This document shows, piece after piece, positions 37,901 to 45,847 of a stretch of 64,000 nucleotides of DNA. The DNA is taken from assembly GCA_036387415.1 (NCBI GenBank), contig DASVTU010000022.1, forward strand, positions 112,173 through 176,172. Direction: 5' to 3'. The translations under genes and the position numbers were made by a program. Within the stretch, counting starts at the first letter, position 1. Each line of letters opens with the position of its first letter. Under the pieces are notes generated by a model that saw only the letters and a list, made by a program, of their open reading frames with translations, was not told the origin of the DNA and searched no databases. Source of the stretch: DASVTU01 sp036387415 (GTDB lineage Bacteria; Acidobacteriota; Blastocatellia; Pyrinomonadales; Pyrinomonadaceae).

Positions 37901-39806
37901 GATGGCTCCCGTCATCGTCGAAGACTTCACGGTGCCCGCCAGCGTGCTCGCCTGCGAACAGCAGGGACCGCTCTCCGCACCATCCTTCACGCTCTCGAAC
38001 CCGACGGCCAACGCCGTCCGCATTCAAATCGCGCCCGTCTCCGGCGCGGCCAAGTACGTCGTCTCACGCAGCGAAAACGCGTCTGGCCCCTTCGTACTCG
38101 TCGCGGAAACGACCGCCACCACCGTCGATGACAACGGCGGCGGTCAGGGACTCGAAAACGGCAAAACCTACTACTATCAGGTGCGCGCCAGCCGCGACGC
38201 CGAATCAAACTGCGTCTCGTCCTCCGTCACCCAGAGCATCGAAATCACGCTCGGCACCGTCATCGTCCCCGCGCCGCTCTTTGCGGGCGTTGACCAAATC
38301 ATCGACCCGCAGGATGGCGCGCGGCTCATCGTCAGTTGGAAGCCCGCGACTTCGACCAACCCGACGGCCAACATCGTCTACGACGTTTACCGCGCCGACA
38401 CCGTGACGCAGGGCGACGGCACACAGGAAGCGTCGTTTACTCCCACGGAAGCCAACCGCATCGCCACAGGCATCAACGGAACCTCTTACAACGATGTCGG
38501 CCTCTCGCTCGGCAACGTCTACTACTACATCGTGCAGGCGCGCGATGCCTCGAACGGCAAGAAGGACACCAACGACGCGGGCAACACCGTCACACGCTTC
38601 AACGCGCCGACCGTGCCCTTCGTCACCAGTGCGCCCGTCTTCGCACGCGAAACCTTTGAAAGCAATTCGGCCAACAACCGCTTCACGCCGATGCTCACGG
38701 AATCCGGCGGCAATCCGAATCAAAATTCGCCTACCTTCCAACGCATCACGGGCGAACAGTTCGGCGGCTTCGGCACCAACGGCAAGATGTACGCGCCGGA
38801 CTACAGCCCTTGCCATGAGTTGACGCCCGCCGAGTGTGCCACGGCTCTGAGCGGCGGCGGGCCGAGCGACTATTCCGCCGTCATCGGGCCGCTGAATAAT
38901 CTGACGCCGACCTCGATTATGGAATTCGACCACTCCTTCAATCAGGAAGCGAATTTCGACGGCGGCGTTATCGAAATCTCGGTCGGCGACCCGTCGTTCC
39001 AGGGTTCGACACCCTATCCGAACAACGTCACCGTCTTCGACGCGGGCAATTTCACCATCGAAGGCCGCTACAACGCGCCGCTCGACGGTGCGCTCGAAGC
39101 CGAACAGAAGGGTTCGCCGCTTCAGGGTCGGCTCGCCTACACGGGCGCGAAGGCTCTGCATCACACGCGCATCTCGCTCAACGATTTCGCGCCCGGCGGC
39201 ACTTATAACCCCAACAACCTCCCCGTTTACGTCCGTTTCCGCAACACCTCGGACGTGGCGAGCGTGCCCGGACTCGACGCGGGTTGGTTCGTCGATAACG
39301 TCGTTATCAACAATCTCGCTTGCCTCGTCAACGTCGCGTCGGCGGCGGCGGGCGCGGTGGCCGAGGCGTCTTCGAGCTATACGAGCCGCAACTATTCGCC
39401 GGCCGGAGCCATCGACGGCGACCGACGCGGCATCGACTGGGAAAACGGCGGCGGCTGGAACGATTCGACCCGCGACGTGTGGCCGGACGAACTGACCATC
39501 ACGCTCAATGGTGCGCGTACGATTAGCGAGGTACGCGTCTATACCTTGCAGAACGATTTCCGCAACCCCGTCGAACCCACGCCCGACACTCCGGCCAACC
39601 TTTACGGCCTGATTGATTTCGACGTGGAAGCGTTTAACCCCGTGACGCAGCAATGGGTTACGGTTGGCAGCGTGCGCGGCAACGACCGCGCCATGCGAAG
39701 CGTCACCTTTGTCGACGTGACCGCGACGAAGGTCAGGATTCGCGTCCTCAATGCGCGCGAGCACCACAGCCGCATCGTCGAGGTCGAAGCCCTCGGCTGT
39801 TCGTAA
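34938..39806 (+). CDS. Secreted fungalysin-type (M36) metalloprotease, first tandem copy
   Basis: The protein has 1622 residues; AAGGAG lies about 7 nt before ATG 34938. A signal peptide (about 1-30) is followed by an FTP/PepSY-like propeptide region (about 60-330). The M36 catalytic domain carries HEYYH at 679-683 and the downstream glutamate segment GESGGQGEGWSD. After it come two fibronectin-III-like domains (near 1015-1240), a beta domain with an FESNSANNRFTP motif, and the shared C-terminal module (about 1463-1622). M36 enzymes are secreted, self-processed endopeptidases. The second copy at 40206 has the same domain order. Confidence 0.92.
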   Translation: MKPHRILRTTLVCLVIASISLSNISVGFAQITVSTNTGSTTQTITQQTTQASMPKEFDLRGPDGVPKGIGVRAPLPTQLAALKSLEQTVGSRVTVQYNGLTATPRHLFSRGNYLSAPSAAAPEIIARDFISRWRDIFRFSDADLRNLRLKSRATVPDIGTTILLFEQTLGGVAVYSGTVLVNVNRAGQVMSVGGESFPRLKIANAESILPEQSLTDAFTVTTEQAIKNAATEVGAPNFAPQRAGTQKVLTTFGDLPREFVDASKYSGGGTFTDDILVTKTLFPVGDTARLAYKFTLTTPQHNGIMWENIVDGQTGKVLRRISLTSFQTGGGTGTGRRGTFRPDIQDIVEAQNTSGTAQGKVTDTAPTALSGYRGFGRSTAPGNAPTYGAESAGASARLSGRGFKQSQVTARNENPLIYNTGFGQVLRGFPDALNPSPASPFGWFYLPTNTGGSEITASNADRATTRDHGYSMSAEAKTRNLPANSPGGDGDQPFAADLTPLTSSVALADGRLLSSVFQSKYTEGNNVMVADDRANDNEGSHGIKGYSANRKFTSSYFDYIMGYEYGGINAGGTPFYPASADPDVYPGAVTLFYYTNIMHDYLYSIGFTESLWNFQQDNFGNGGAGGDGLSAQVQDGSGTNNANMGTNADGTAPRMQMYLFTEDVFRRSDGDFDFDVVAHEYYHGVSNRSAAKGSSGCLGVAFFGESGGQGEGWSDTIAQSMTDDDSTGEFVTGEHDKGIRTIPVTNFRWSYGAIDGRKLNRRDQQLADPVGAPGVGVGIPPVTPAYQVHHVGTIFSAMTWDMRELLIMKQKVGGDYPGVFFDGTRRLGSGTPFYIGERLVQSVDTKHPIDYRETFGTHAIVTPTPNTTTVPPSLGTIPSVVPTVNASEHIVRPGLVAGEFATRGDRNGALSTAVRNGARLADTLVLRGLQLAPCNPSIIDTRDSILLADKELTGGENRAVIWRAFASHGVGKLAASSHSGAVTDPASSMAPVIVEDFTVPASVLACEQQGPLSAPSFTLSNPTANAVRIQIAPVSGAAKYVVSRSENASGPFVLVAETTATTVDDNGGGQGLENGKTYYYQVRASRDAESNCVSSSVTQSIEITLGTVIVPAPLFAGVDQIIDPQDGARLIVSWKPATSTNPTANIVYDVYRADTVTQGDGTQEASFTPTEANRIATGINGTSYNDVGLSLGNVYYYIVQARDASNGKKDTNDAGNTVTRFNAPTVPFVTSAPVFARETFESNSANNRFTPMLTESGGNPNQNSPTFQRITGEQFGGFGTNGKMYAPDYSPCHELTPAECATALSGGGPSDYSAVIGPLNNLTPTSIMEFDHSFNQEANFDGGVIEISVGDPSFQGSTPYPNNVTVFDAGNFTIEGRYNAPLDGALEAEQKGSPLQGRLAYTGAKALHHTRISLNDFAPGGTYNPNNLPVYVRFRNTSDVASVPGLDAGWFVDNVVINNLACLVNVASAAAGAVAEASSSYTSRNYSPAGAIDGDRRGIDWENGGGWNDSTRDVWPDELTITLNGARTISEVRVYTLQNDFRNPVEPTPDTPANLYGLIDFDVEAFNPVTQQWVTVGSVRGNDRAMRSVTFVDVTATKVRIRVLNAREHHSRIVEVEALGCS

Positions 39807-39816
39807 ACTGCACACC

Positions 39817-39857
39817 GGAAAGGGTTTCCGTCTCAAAAAGGCGGAAACCCTTTCCGA
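39817..39857 (+). terminator. Terminator-like hairpin after the first M36 gene
   Basis: A 14-bp perfect stem (GGAAAGGGTTTCCG paired with 39842-39855) with an 11-nt loop lies 10 bp after the stop. The T-run is short (the stem itself ends CTTTCC), so efficiency is uncertain. Confidence 0.65.
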
Positions 39858-39861
39858 TTAA

Positions 39862-39930
39862 GGGAAAAGGGAAAAGGTTAAACGGGGAGCGGGCAAGTTA
39901 AGCCCGCTCCCCGTTTCTCCATTTCCCCGT
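39862..39930. repeat. Second hairpin with purine/pyrimidine flanking arms
   Basis: A 15-bp perfect stem (AAACGGGGAGCGGGC at 39880-39894 with its complement at 39902-39916) is flanked by GGGAAAAGGGAAAAGG on the left and CATTTCCCCGTTTC on the right, which extend the inverted symmetry imperfectly. The purine-rich/pyrimidine-rich arms resemble the other junction repeats in this window. The 399-bp gap 39807-40205 holds this, the terminator-like hairpin and two regulatory motifs. Confidence 0.7.
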
Positions 39931-40048
39931 TTCACCGTCTGAACTCCTTCATCGAAAAAAATTCGCGCCTGAAAGTCGTTCTATCCAGGACGTTTAGGTG
40001 TGTATGAAAATTTCTTTTCATCGTTTTGCCGCGGCCTGTTTCAAGCCT

Positions 40049-40081
40049 CTCAAGTTTTCCTCAACCGACGCGCGTTAAATT
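40049..40081 (+). promoter_or_regulatory. CTCAA-N6-CTCAA direct repeat with -10-like TAAATT (copy C1)
   Basis: CTCAAGTTTTCCTCAA at 40049-40064 again matches copies A and B exactly. TAAATT follows at 40076-40081. A further TCAAG half-site lies just upstream at 40041. Confidence 0.62.
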
Positions 40082-40101
40082 CCTCGCGTACCCTGAGACG
40101 T

Positions 40102-40134
40102 ATCAAGTTTGGCTCAACCATCGAGCCGTAGACT
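40102..40134 (+). promoter_or_regulatory. Second, diverged copy of the element (C2) before the second M36 gene
   Basis: ATCAAGTTTGGCTCAACC at 40102-40119 is followed by GCCGTAGACTCC. It keeps the half-site spacing and the -10-like TAGACT at 40129-40134. It is aligned over about 33 bp with copy A, with most differences outside the half-sites. The leader to ATG 40206 would be about 65 nt. Confidence 0.55.
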
Positions 40135-40205
40135 CCACATCGTTGACGAGTTTTGTTGGATAAATTTTTTCGCGGCACCCACGCCCATCTCTCAAGGAGA
40201 AGATT

Positions 40206-43200
40206 ATGAGTCACCGTAGATTTTTCCGCGCTTCGTTGTTCGGCCTCCTCGTTGCCGCCCTCTTGCTTTCCAGCCTGTTTGTCAGTTCCGCCCAAATCGG
40301 CGTCTCGACGAACACGGGAGCGACAGGGCAGACCACAGGCCAAATCACAGGGCAATTGCCCACCGTCGCGCCTAAGCCGCCACTTCCGAAGGAGTTAGAC
40401 GTGCGCGGCGCACACGGCGTCCCGAAGGGTCTGGGCGTGCGCCGACCGACCGACGTACAGTTAGAGGCGCTCAAAGCGCTCGAATCCGCCACGGGCGCGA
40501 AATTGCAAATCCAGTACAACGGGCTGACGGCGACGCCGCGACACATGTACAGCCTCGGCGGTTATCTCTCCGCGCCTTCCAACGCCGAACCTGAAACGAT
40601 TGCGCGCAACTTCATCAGCCAGTGGCGTGCCGTTTTCCGCTTTAACCAGACCGACATCAACAGTTTACGCCTCAAAAGCCGCGCCACTATCCCCGACATG
40701 GGGACGACCGTGCTCCTCTTCGAGCAGACGCGCGACGGCCTGCCCGTCTACAAAGGCGAAGTCCTCGTCAACGTCAACCGCGCGGGACAGATTATGAGCG
40801 TCGGCGGCGAGAGTTTTCCGCAGATGGCGGCGACCAATCTCTTCGTGCTCCAACCCGCGCAGGCGATTACCAACGCCGCGACCGCGCTCGGCGTCCTCGG
40901 CTTCACGCCGCAGTCGAAGGGTACGAAGAAAGTGCTCAACACCTTCGGCGACCTGCCCTACGAATTCGTGCAGGGTCAACGCTTCGGCGGCGGCGGCAAA
41001 TTCGCTGACGACATCGTTGTGCGAAAGGTTGTCTTCCCGCTCGGCGCAGAGGGTCGTCCGGCTTACCAGTTTGTGCTCACGACGCCGCAGTATGAAGGCA
41101 TGATGTGGAACAACATCGTGGACGCGCAGACGGGCGTCATCCTGCGCCGCAGCAGCCTGACGGCTTCCTTCGGCGACCCCGGCGGCGGCCCAAGCAACAG
41201 CCGACGCTCCACCTTCCGCCCTGACATTCAAGATGCCGTCGAGAGCAACAATCCTACCGGAACGGCGCAGGGCAGAGTCTTCGATGGCATGCCGACCGGC
41301 CTCTCCGGCTCAGGCGGCTTCGGTCGTGCACCGCGCGGCTCGCAGCCGAACTACGCTCCCGAAACCGCGACTTCGGCCACCGCCGGACGCGGCTTCAAAC
41401 GCAGTCAGGTCTTCGCGCGTCATCAGGGGCCGTTCGCCGACCCCGCCACGGTGCTCTTTTCCGTCATCTACAACACGCCTTTCGGTCAAGCGTTGCGCGG
41501 CCTGCCCGACGCGCAGAATCCTTCCGCCCAGTCGCCCTTCGGCTGGTTCTATCTGCCGACGAGCGCCAACGGTGAAGAAGTCGGGCCGACGAGCGGCAAC
41601 GCCAACCGCGCCTCGACGCGCGCCTTCGGCTACACGATGGACGCAGAAGCGCGCAACCGCAATGAGGATACCAACTCGCCCACGGGCGACGGCGACCAGC
41701 CCTTCGCTGCTTCGCTCACGGCTCTGGCAAGTCCTGTGACGACCAGAGACGGTCGCGTGTTGAATTCCGTCTACGAATCGAAGTACACGGAAGGCAACAA
41801 CGTGCTTGTCGCCGACGACCACGCCAACGACAACGAGACGACGCACGGCGTCAAAGGCTACAGCAACAATCGCAACTTCCTCGCAGACTATTTCACTTTC
41901 GTCAACAGCTACGAGTTCGGCAACGTCGATGCGGGCGGCACGCCCTTCTTCCCGCCCTCAACCTTCCCGGACGTTTATCCCGGCACCGTCGGCCTCTTCT
42001 ACTACAACAACATCATGCACGACTACCTCTACAGCGTCGGCTTCACAGAGGCGTTGTGGAACTTCCAGCAGGATAACTTCGGCAACGGCGGCGCGGGCGC
42101 AGACGCCGTGAGCGCGCAGGTGCAGGACGGTTCCGGCACCAACAATGCCAACTTCGGCACGCCCAACGACGGCTCCGCGCCGCGCATGCAGATGTTTCTC
42201 TTTACCGAAGACACGTTCCGTCGCTCCGACGGCGACCTCGACTTCGACATCGTGGCGCACGAATTTTTCCACGGCGTCTCGAACCGCTCCGTCGGCAAAG
42301 GCACGACCGATTGCCTCGGCGTCACGCTCGTCGGCGAATCGGGTGGCATGGGCGAAGGTTGGTCTGACTACATCGCCGATTCGATGGGCGATGATGATGC
42401 CGTCGGCGAGTACGCCACGGGCGAATACGACAAAGCCATCCGTCGTCTGCCCGTCACCAACTATCGCTGGTCTTACAAATCAATCGAAGGCGGCCCGATG
42501 TATCGCCGCGACTTTCCGGCTGCGCCCGACCCCATCAATCCCGACCTCCTTCCCTTTGAAGTCCATTCGGTCGGCGAAGTTTGGAGCGCGGTGCTCTGGG
42601 ACATGCGCGAATTGATGGTCGTCAAGCAGAAAGTGAACAACGCATTCCCCGGCATCTTCTTCGACGGCACACGCCGACTCGGTTCCGGCACGCCCTTCTA
42701 CATCGGCGAACGCCTCGTCCAATCCGTCGATACGCGTCACCCGATTGACTTCCGCACAGCGTTCGGCACCAGCGGCGGCACGCCGATTCCGGGGCCGACC
42801 AACATCAACGCTGACGACATCGTTCGTCCCGGCGCGGTCGCCGCCGAAATCAACACGCTCGGCCACCGCAACGGTCCGCTCGCCACCGCCGTCCGTCGTG
42901 GCGCGCGACTCGCCGACACCATCGTCATGCGCGGCATGCAACTCGCGCCCTGCAATCCGTCCTTCGTCGATATGCGCGACTCGCAACTTCTCGCCGACCG
43001 CGAACTGACGGGCGGCGAAAATCAAGCGGTTATCTGGCGCGCATTCGCCAGCCACGGCGTCGGCGTGTTGGCTACTTCGTCCAACGCGAGCGCAGACGAA
43101 ACGCCGGGCAGCCAGAATACGCCCATCATCGTCGAAGACTTCAGCGTTCCGGCGGGCGTCACCCAGTGCGAGCAGTTGGGGCCGCTTCCTGCGCCTTCCT

Positions 43201-45038
43201 TCTCCCTCTCGAATCCGAGCAACAACACTGCGCGAATCACCATCGCGCCCGTCATTGGAGCCGCGACCTACATCATCTCGCGCGGCGACAGCGCCGACGG
43301 CCCCTTCGTCAAGATTGCCGAAATCCCGTCCGAGCAGGTGATGTACGACGACACGAACCTTCCCGGCAACCGCACCTATTTCTATCAGGTGCGTGCGAGC
43401 CGCAACGCGCAGTGCGTCAGCAGCGCCAACACGCAGAGCATTTTCGTCGCTGGTCTGCAAGTAACGCCCGCGCCTATGTTCGGCGGCCTCGACCGCGTGG
43501 AAGACGTGCGTGACGGCTCGCGTCTCATCCTCAGTTGGGGCGCGGCGAGTTCGCTAAATCCGGCGGCGAACATCGTCTACGACATCTTCCGCGTCTCACA
43601 CGTTGACCACGGCACAGGTCAGAACGACCCGACCTTTACGCCCGCCGAGTCGAACAAGATTGCCACCGTCACGGGCACGTCCTACGTCGATGCGGGACTC
43701 GAACTGGCGCAGGTTTACTACTACATCGTGCAGGCGCGCGACACGCAACCCGAACCCGACCTGGTTGATACCAACAACACCGGCAACCGCATCGCGCGTT
43801 ACAACGCGCCGACGATTACGCAGGTGAGAGCGGGCGCGCCGTTCCCGTTGGAGACGTTCGAGAACGCGTCGGCCAGCAACCGCTTCACGCCGCCGCTCAC
43901 CGAGTCAACCACGAATCCGAATCAGGCCACGCCGACCTTCCAGCGCATCACCGTCGCTGACCTCGGCAACCCGACGACGGGCAAGATGTATGCGCCCGAC
44001 TTCAGCCCCGGCCACGAACTCGACGGCTGCACCACCTCTGACCCCGGCGGCACGGGCTGCGGCGGCCAGAGCGACTTCTACACGCAGATTGGCCCCTTCA
44101 ACGGCACGGGCAATCCTGCTCTGACCGAGACTTCCATCATGGAGTTTGACAACACCATCAACGCCGAAGCGCGTTTCGATGGCGGCAACATCGAAGTCAA
44201 AGTCGGTGCGCCGTTCGTCGCGGGCGACGCGACGCCGTTCCCCGACAACGCAACCACGTTTGAACTCGGCGACTACATCATCGAGGGCGGCTACAACGGC
44301 AAACTCGACGGCTCGCTTCCGGCAGGTGGACAATCCGGTTCGACGCTTCAGGGCCGCCGCTCGTACACAGGCTTCAAGGGTCTGCATCACGTCCGCGCCG
44401 TGCTCAGGAATTTCGCGCCGGGCGGCCTACACAATCCGAATGGATTGCCCGTCTACATTCGCTTCCGCATGTCGTCCGACGTGGCGACGGCGGCGGGCAC
44501 CGATGCGGGTTGGTTCGTTGACAATCTCGTCATCAACAATCTCGCTTGCCGCGTCAACGTCGCCGACGCCGACACGGGCGCAACCGCCGAAGCTTCTTCA
44601 ACCTACACTAATCGCAACTACACGCCCGAAGGCGCGATAGACGGCGACCATCGAGGTGCCGATTGGGAGAATGGCGGCGGCTGGAACGACAACACGCGCG
44701 ACGTGTGGCCGGACTACTTGCAGGTGAATTTCAACGGCGCGTCAACCATCAACGAGATACGCGTCTATACCTTGCAGAACGATTTCCGCAACCCCGTCGA
44801 ACCCACGCCCGACACACCGGCAACGTCCTACGGCATCCTCGACTTCGAGGTGCAGTATCTCAACGGCGCGACATGGACGCCCGTACCGGGCGGCACAGTC
44901 ACGGGTAACGACAAGGCGCTCAGGGTCTTCACGTTCCCGGACGTCACAACGACCAAGATTCGCGTCGTCGTGACCAACGCGCGCGAGCACCACAGCCGCA
45001 TCGTCGAGGTCGAAGCCTTCGGTTGCAACTCACAATAA
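40206..45038 (+). CDS. Secreted fungalysin-type (M36) metalloprotease, second tandem copy
   Basis: The protein has 1610 residues; AGGAGA precedes ATG 40206. It has the same order as the first copy: signal peptide (about 1-30), FTP-like propeptide, M36 catalytic domain with HEFFH at 685-689 and GESGGMGEGWSD downstream, fibronectin-III-like domains, a beta domain with FENASASNRFTP, and the shared C-terminal module from about 1450. Similarity to the first copy runs end to end, indicating tandem duplication. Two hairpins follow the gene. Differences in the linker and active-site flanks suggest the copies have begun to diverge. Confidence 0.92.
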   Translation: MSHRRFFRASLFGLLVAALLLSSLFVSSAQIGVSTNTGATGQTTGQITGQLPTVAPKPPLPKELDVRGAHGVPKGLGVRRPTDVQLEALKALESATGAKLQIQYNGLTATPRHMYSLGGYLSAPSNAEPETIARNFISQWRAVFRFNQTDINSLRLKSRATIPDMGTTVLLFEQTRDGLPVYKGEVLVNVNRAGQIMSVGGESFPQMAATNLFVLQPAQAITNAATALGVLGFTPQSKGTKKVLNTFGDLPYEFVQGQRFGGGGKFADDIVVRKVVFPLGAEGRPAYQFVLTTPQYEGMMWNNIVDAQTGVILRRSSLTASFGDPGGGPSNSRRSTFRPDIQDAVESNNPTGTAQGRVFDGMPTGLSGSGGFGRAPRGSQPNYAPETATSATAGRGFKRSQVFARHQGPFADPATVLFSVIYNTPFGQALRGLPDAQNPSAQSPFGWFYLPTSANGEEVGPTSGNANRASTRAFGYTMDAEARNRNEDTNSPTGDGDQPFAASLTALASPVTTRDGRVLNSVYESKYTEGNNVLVADDHANDNETTHGVKGYSNNRNFLADYFTFVNSYEFGNVDAGGTPFFPPSTFPDVYPGTVGLFYYNNIMHDYLYSVGFTEALWNFQQDNFGNGGAGADAVSAQVQDGSGTNNANFGTPNDGSAPRMQMFLFTEDTFRRSDGDLDFDIVAHEFFHGVSNRSVGKGTTDCLGVTLVGESGGMGEGWSDYIADSMGDDDAVGEYATGEYDKAIRRLPVTNYRWSYKSIEGGPMYRRDFPAAPDPINPDLLPFEVHSVGEVWSAVLWDMRELMVVKQKVNNAFPGIFFDGTRRLGSGTPFYIGERLVQSVDTRHPIDFRTAFGTSGGTPIPGPTNINADDIVRPGAVAAEINTLGHRNGPLATAVRRGARLADTIVMRGMQLAPCNPSFVDMRDSQLLADRELTGGENQAVIWRAFASHGVGVLATSSNASADETPGSQNTPIIVEDFSVPAGVTQCEQLGPLPAPSFSLSNPSNNTARITIAPVIGAATYIISRGDSADGPFVKIAEIPSEQVMYDDTNLPGNRTYFYQVRASRNAQCVSSANTQSIFVAGLQVTPAPMFGGLDRVEDVRDGSRLILSWGAASSLNPAANIVYDIFRVSHVDHGTGQNDPTFTPAESNKIATVTGTSYVDAGLELAQVYYYIVQARDTQPEPDLVDTNNTGNRIARYNAPTITQVRAGAPFPLETFENASASNRFTPPLTESTTNPNQATPTFQRITVADLGNPTTGKMYAPDFSPGHELDGCTTSDPGGTGCGGQSDFYTQIGPFNGTGNPALTETSIMEFDNTINAEARFDGGNIEVKVGAPFVAGDATPFPDNATTFELGDYIIEGGYNGKLDGSLPAGGQSGSTLQGRRSYTGFKGLHHVRAVLRNFAPGGLHNPNGLPVYIRFRMSSDVATAAGTDAGWFVDNLVINNLACRVNVADADTGATAEASSTYTNRNYTPEGAIDGDHRGADWENGGGWNDNTRDVWPDYLQVNFNGASTINEIRVYTLQNDFRNPVEPTPDTPATSYGILDFEVQYLNGATWTPVPGGTVTGNDKALRVFTFPDVTTTKIRVVVTNAREHHSRIVEVEAFGCNSQ

Positions 45039-45089
45039 AACCGTCAGCCTTGCCCGCACAGGCAGTACAGGCAACGGCGACACAGAAAC

Positions 45090-45131
45090 AAGAAGCCCGT
45101 CGGCACTCACATGCCGACGGGCTTCTTGTTT
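45090..45131 (+). terminator. Strong intrinsic terminator after the second M36 gene
   Basis: A 16-bp perfect stem (AAGAAGCCCGTCGGCA with its complement at 45112-45127), a 6-nt loop and a short T-run (GTTT) form the hairpin. It lies 51 bp after the stop. Confidence 0.87.
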
Positions 45132-45144
45132 GATACCGGAACAT

Positions 45145-45175
45145 CGCTGCGGTTACTTAATAAGTAACCGCAGCG
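45145..45175. terminator. 31-bp near-perfect palindrome between convergent genes
   Basis: CGCTGCGGTTACTTA is followed by one base and then its exact complement. It lies 8 bp beyond the 3' end of the minus-strand gene at 45183, so it may terminate that gene. A palindrome this perfect could alternatively be a protein-binding site. Confidence 0.55.
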
Positions 45176-45182
45176 GCCTGTC

Positions 45183-45677
45183 TCATTGTTCGGCGGTTTC
45201 GGCTCCTTGCGGAGTTGCGGCGCGAGCGGAAAGCGTGAGCGTGATGACATAATCCTGCGGCTTAATCTCGCGGTCGACAATCTTGGGCGGCATCACTTTC
45301 GAGATGGACAGATATTGCCTCTTGATTTGGACGGCTCGCGGGTCGGTTGCCGAGTTGAGCGTTTCGCGCCGAGGGCTTCGACCGTCGCCGGAGATGCGGA
45401 CGATGACGCGCACGTTTCCCGCCCAGATACAATCGACGCCCTGCGGGCATCTCGAATCTTCCGACACTTCAAGCAGTTTGACGCGAACGCCCGCGCTCTT
45501 GATGGAACGTTCCTGTCCCGTCTTGAGGTTGAAGGAGACGGCACCGCCCGACGCGCTCTCGCCTCCCGTCTCGTCTATGCTTTCGTTATCGTTCATGTAA
45601 AACATTCCGGTCATCAGCAACGCCACTAAACAGCAGAATAATTTCACTCCCTTAATCCCTCCCTGCCCTGAAAGCAT
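45183..45677 (-). CDS. Small secreted/anchored protein with CPxGVxCxWAG motif, unknown function
   Basis: The product has about 164 residues from the ATG at 45677. GTG at 45647 is an alternative start with a better ribosome-binding sequence (AGGGAGGG) ahead of it. A hydrophobic N-terminal segment (KLFCCLVALLMTGMFY) looks like a signal peptide or lipoprotein-like signal. The core has CPQGVDCIWAGNVRVIV, a motif I have seen in small hypothetical proteins of many phyla, with its two cysteines likely disulfide-bonded. The gene diverges from the desaturase and converges on the M36 region. Confidence 0.65.
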   Translation of the reverse strand: MLSGQGGIKGVKLFCCLVALLMTGMFYMNDNESIDETGGESASGGAVSFNLKTGQERSIKSAGVRVKLLEVSEDSRCPQGVDCIWAGNVRVIVRISGDGRSPRRETLNSATDPRAVQIKRQYLSISKVMPPKIVDREIKPQDYVITLTLSARAATPQGAETAEQ

Positions 45678-45847
45678 ACTCCGTTTGCCAACCGTGCGGA
45701 AGCGAAAAGCTACGTTCGCAGACGCGGCGAGACGACGGTAAAAGTGGCGTCGCGCGCAGAGGCGGGCTGCCCGGTCAACTTCTGCGCGGAGAGTGTGTAT
45801 AGTAGGATAAGAAATGCTCAATATAACCAAGGGAGAAATCGTCGAAG

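Noticed and set aside
27981..40134. Sigma-28 (FliA-type) promoter reading of TCAAGTTT plus GCCGTAAA-like words
   Set aside because: The spacing between the words is about three nucleotides longer than the FliA consensus, and a direct-repeat operator plus TARAYT -10 explains all four copies better.
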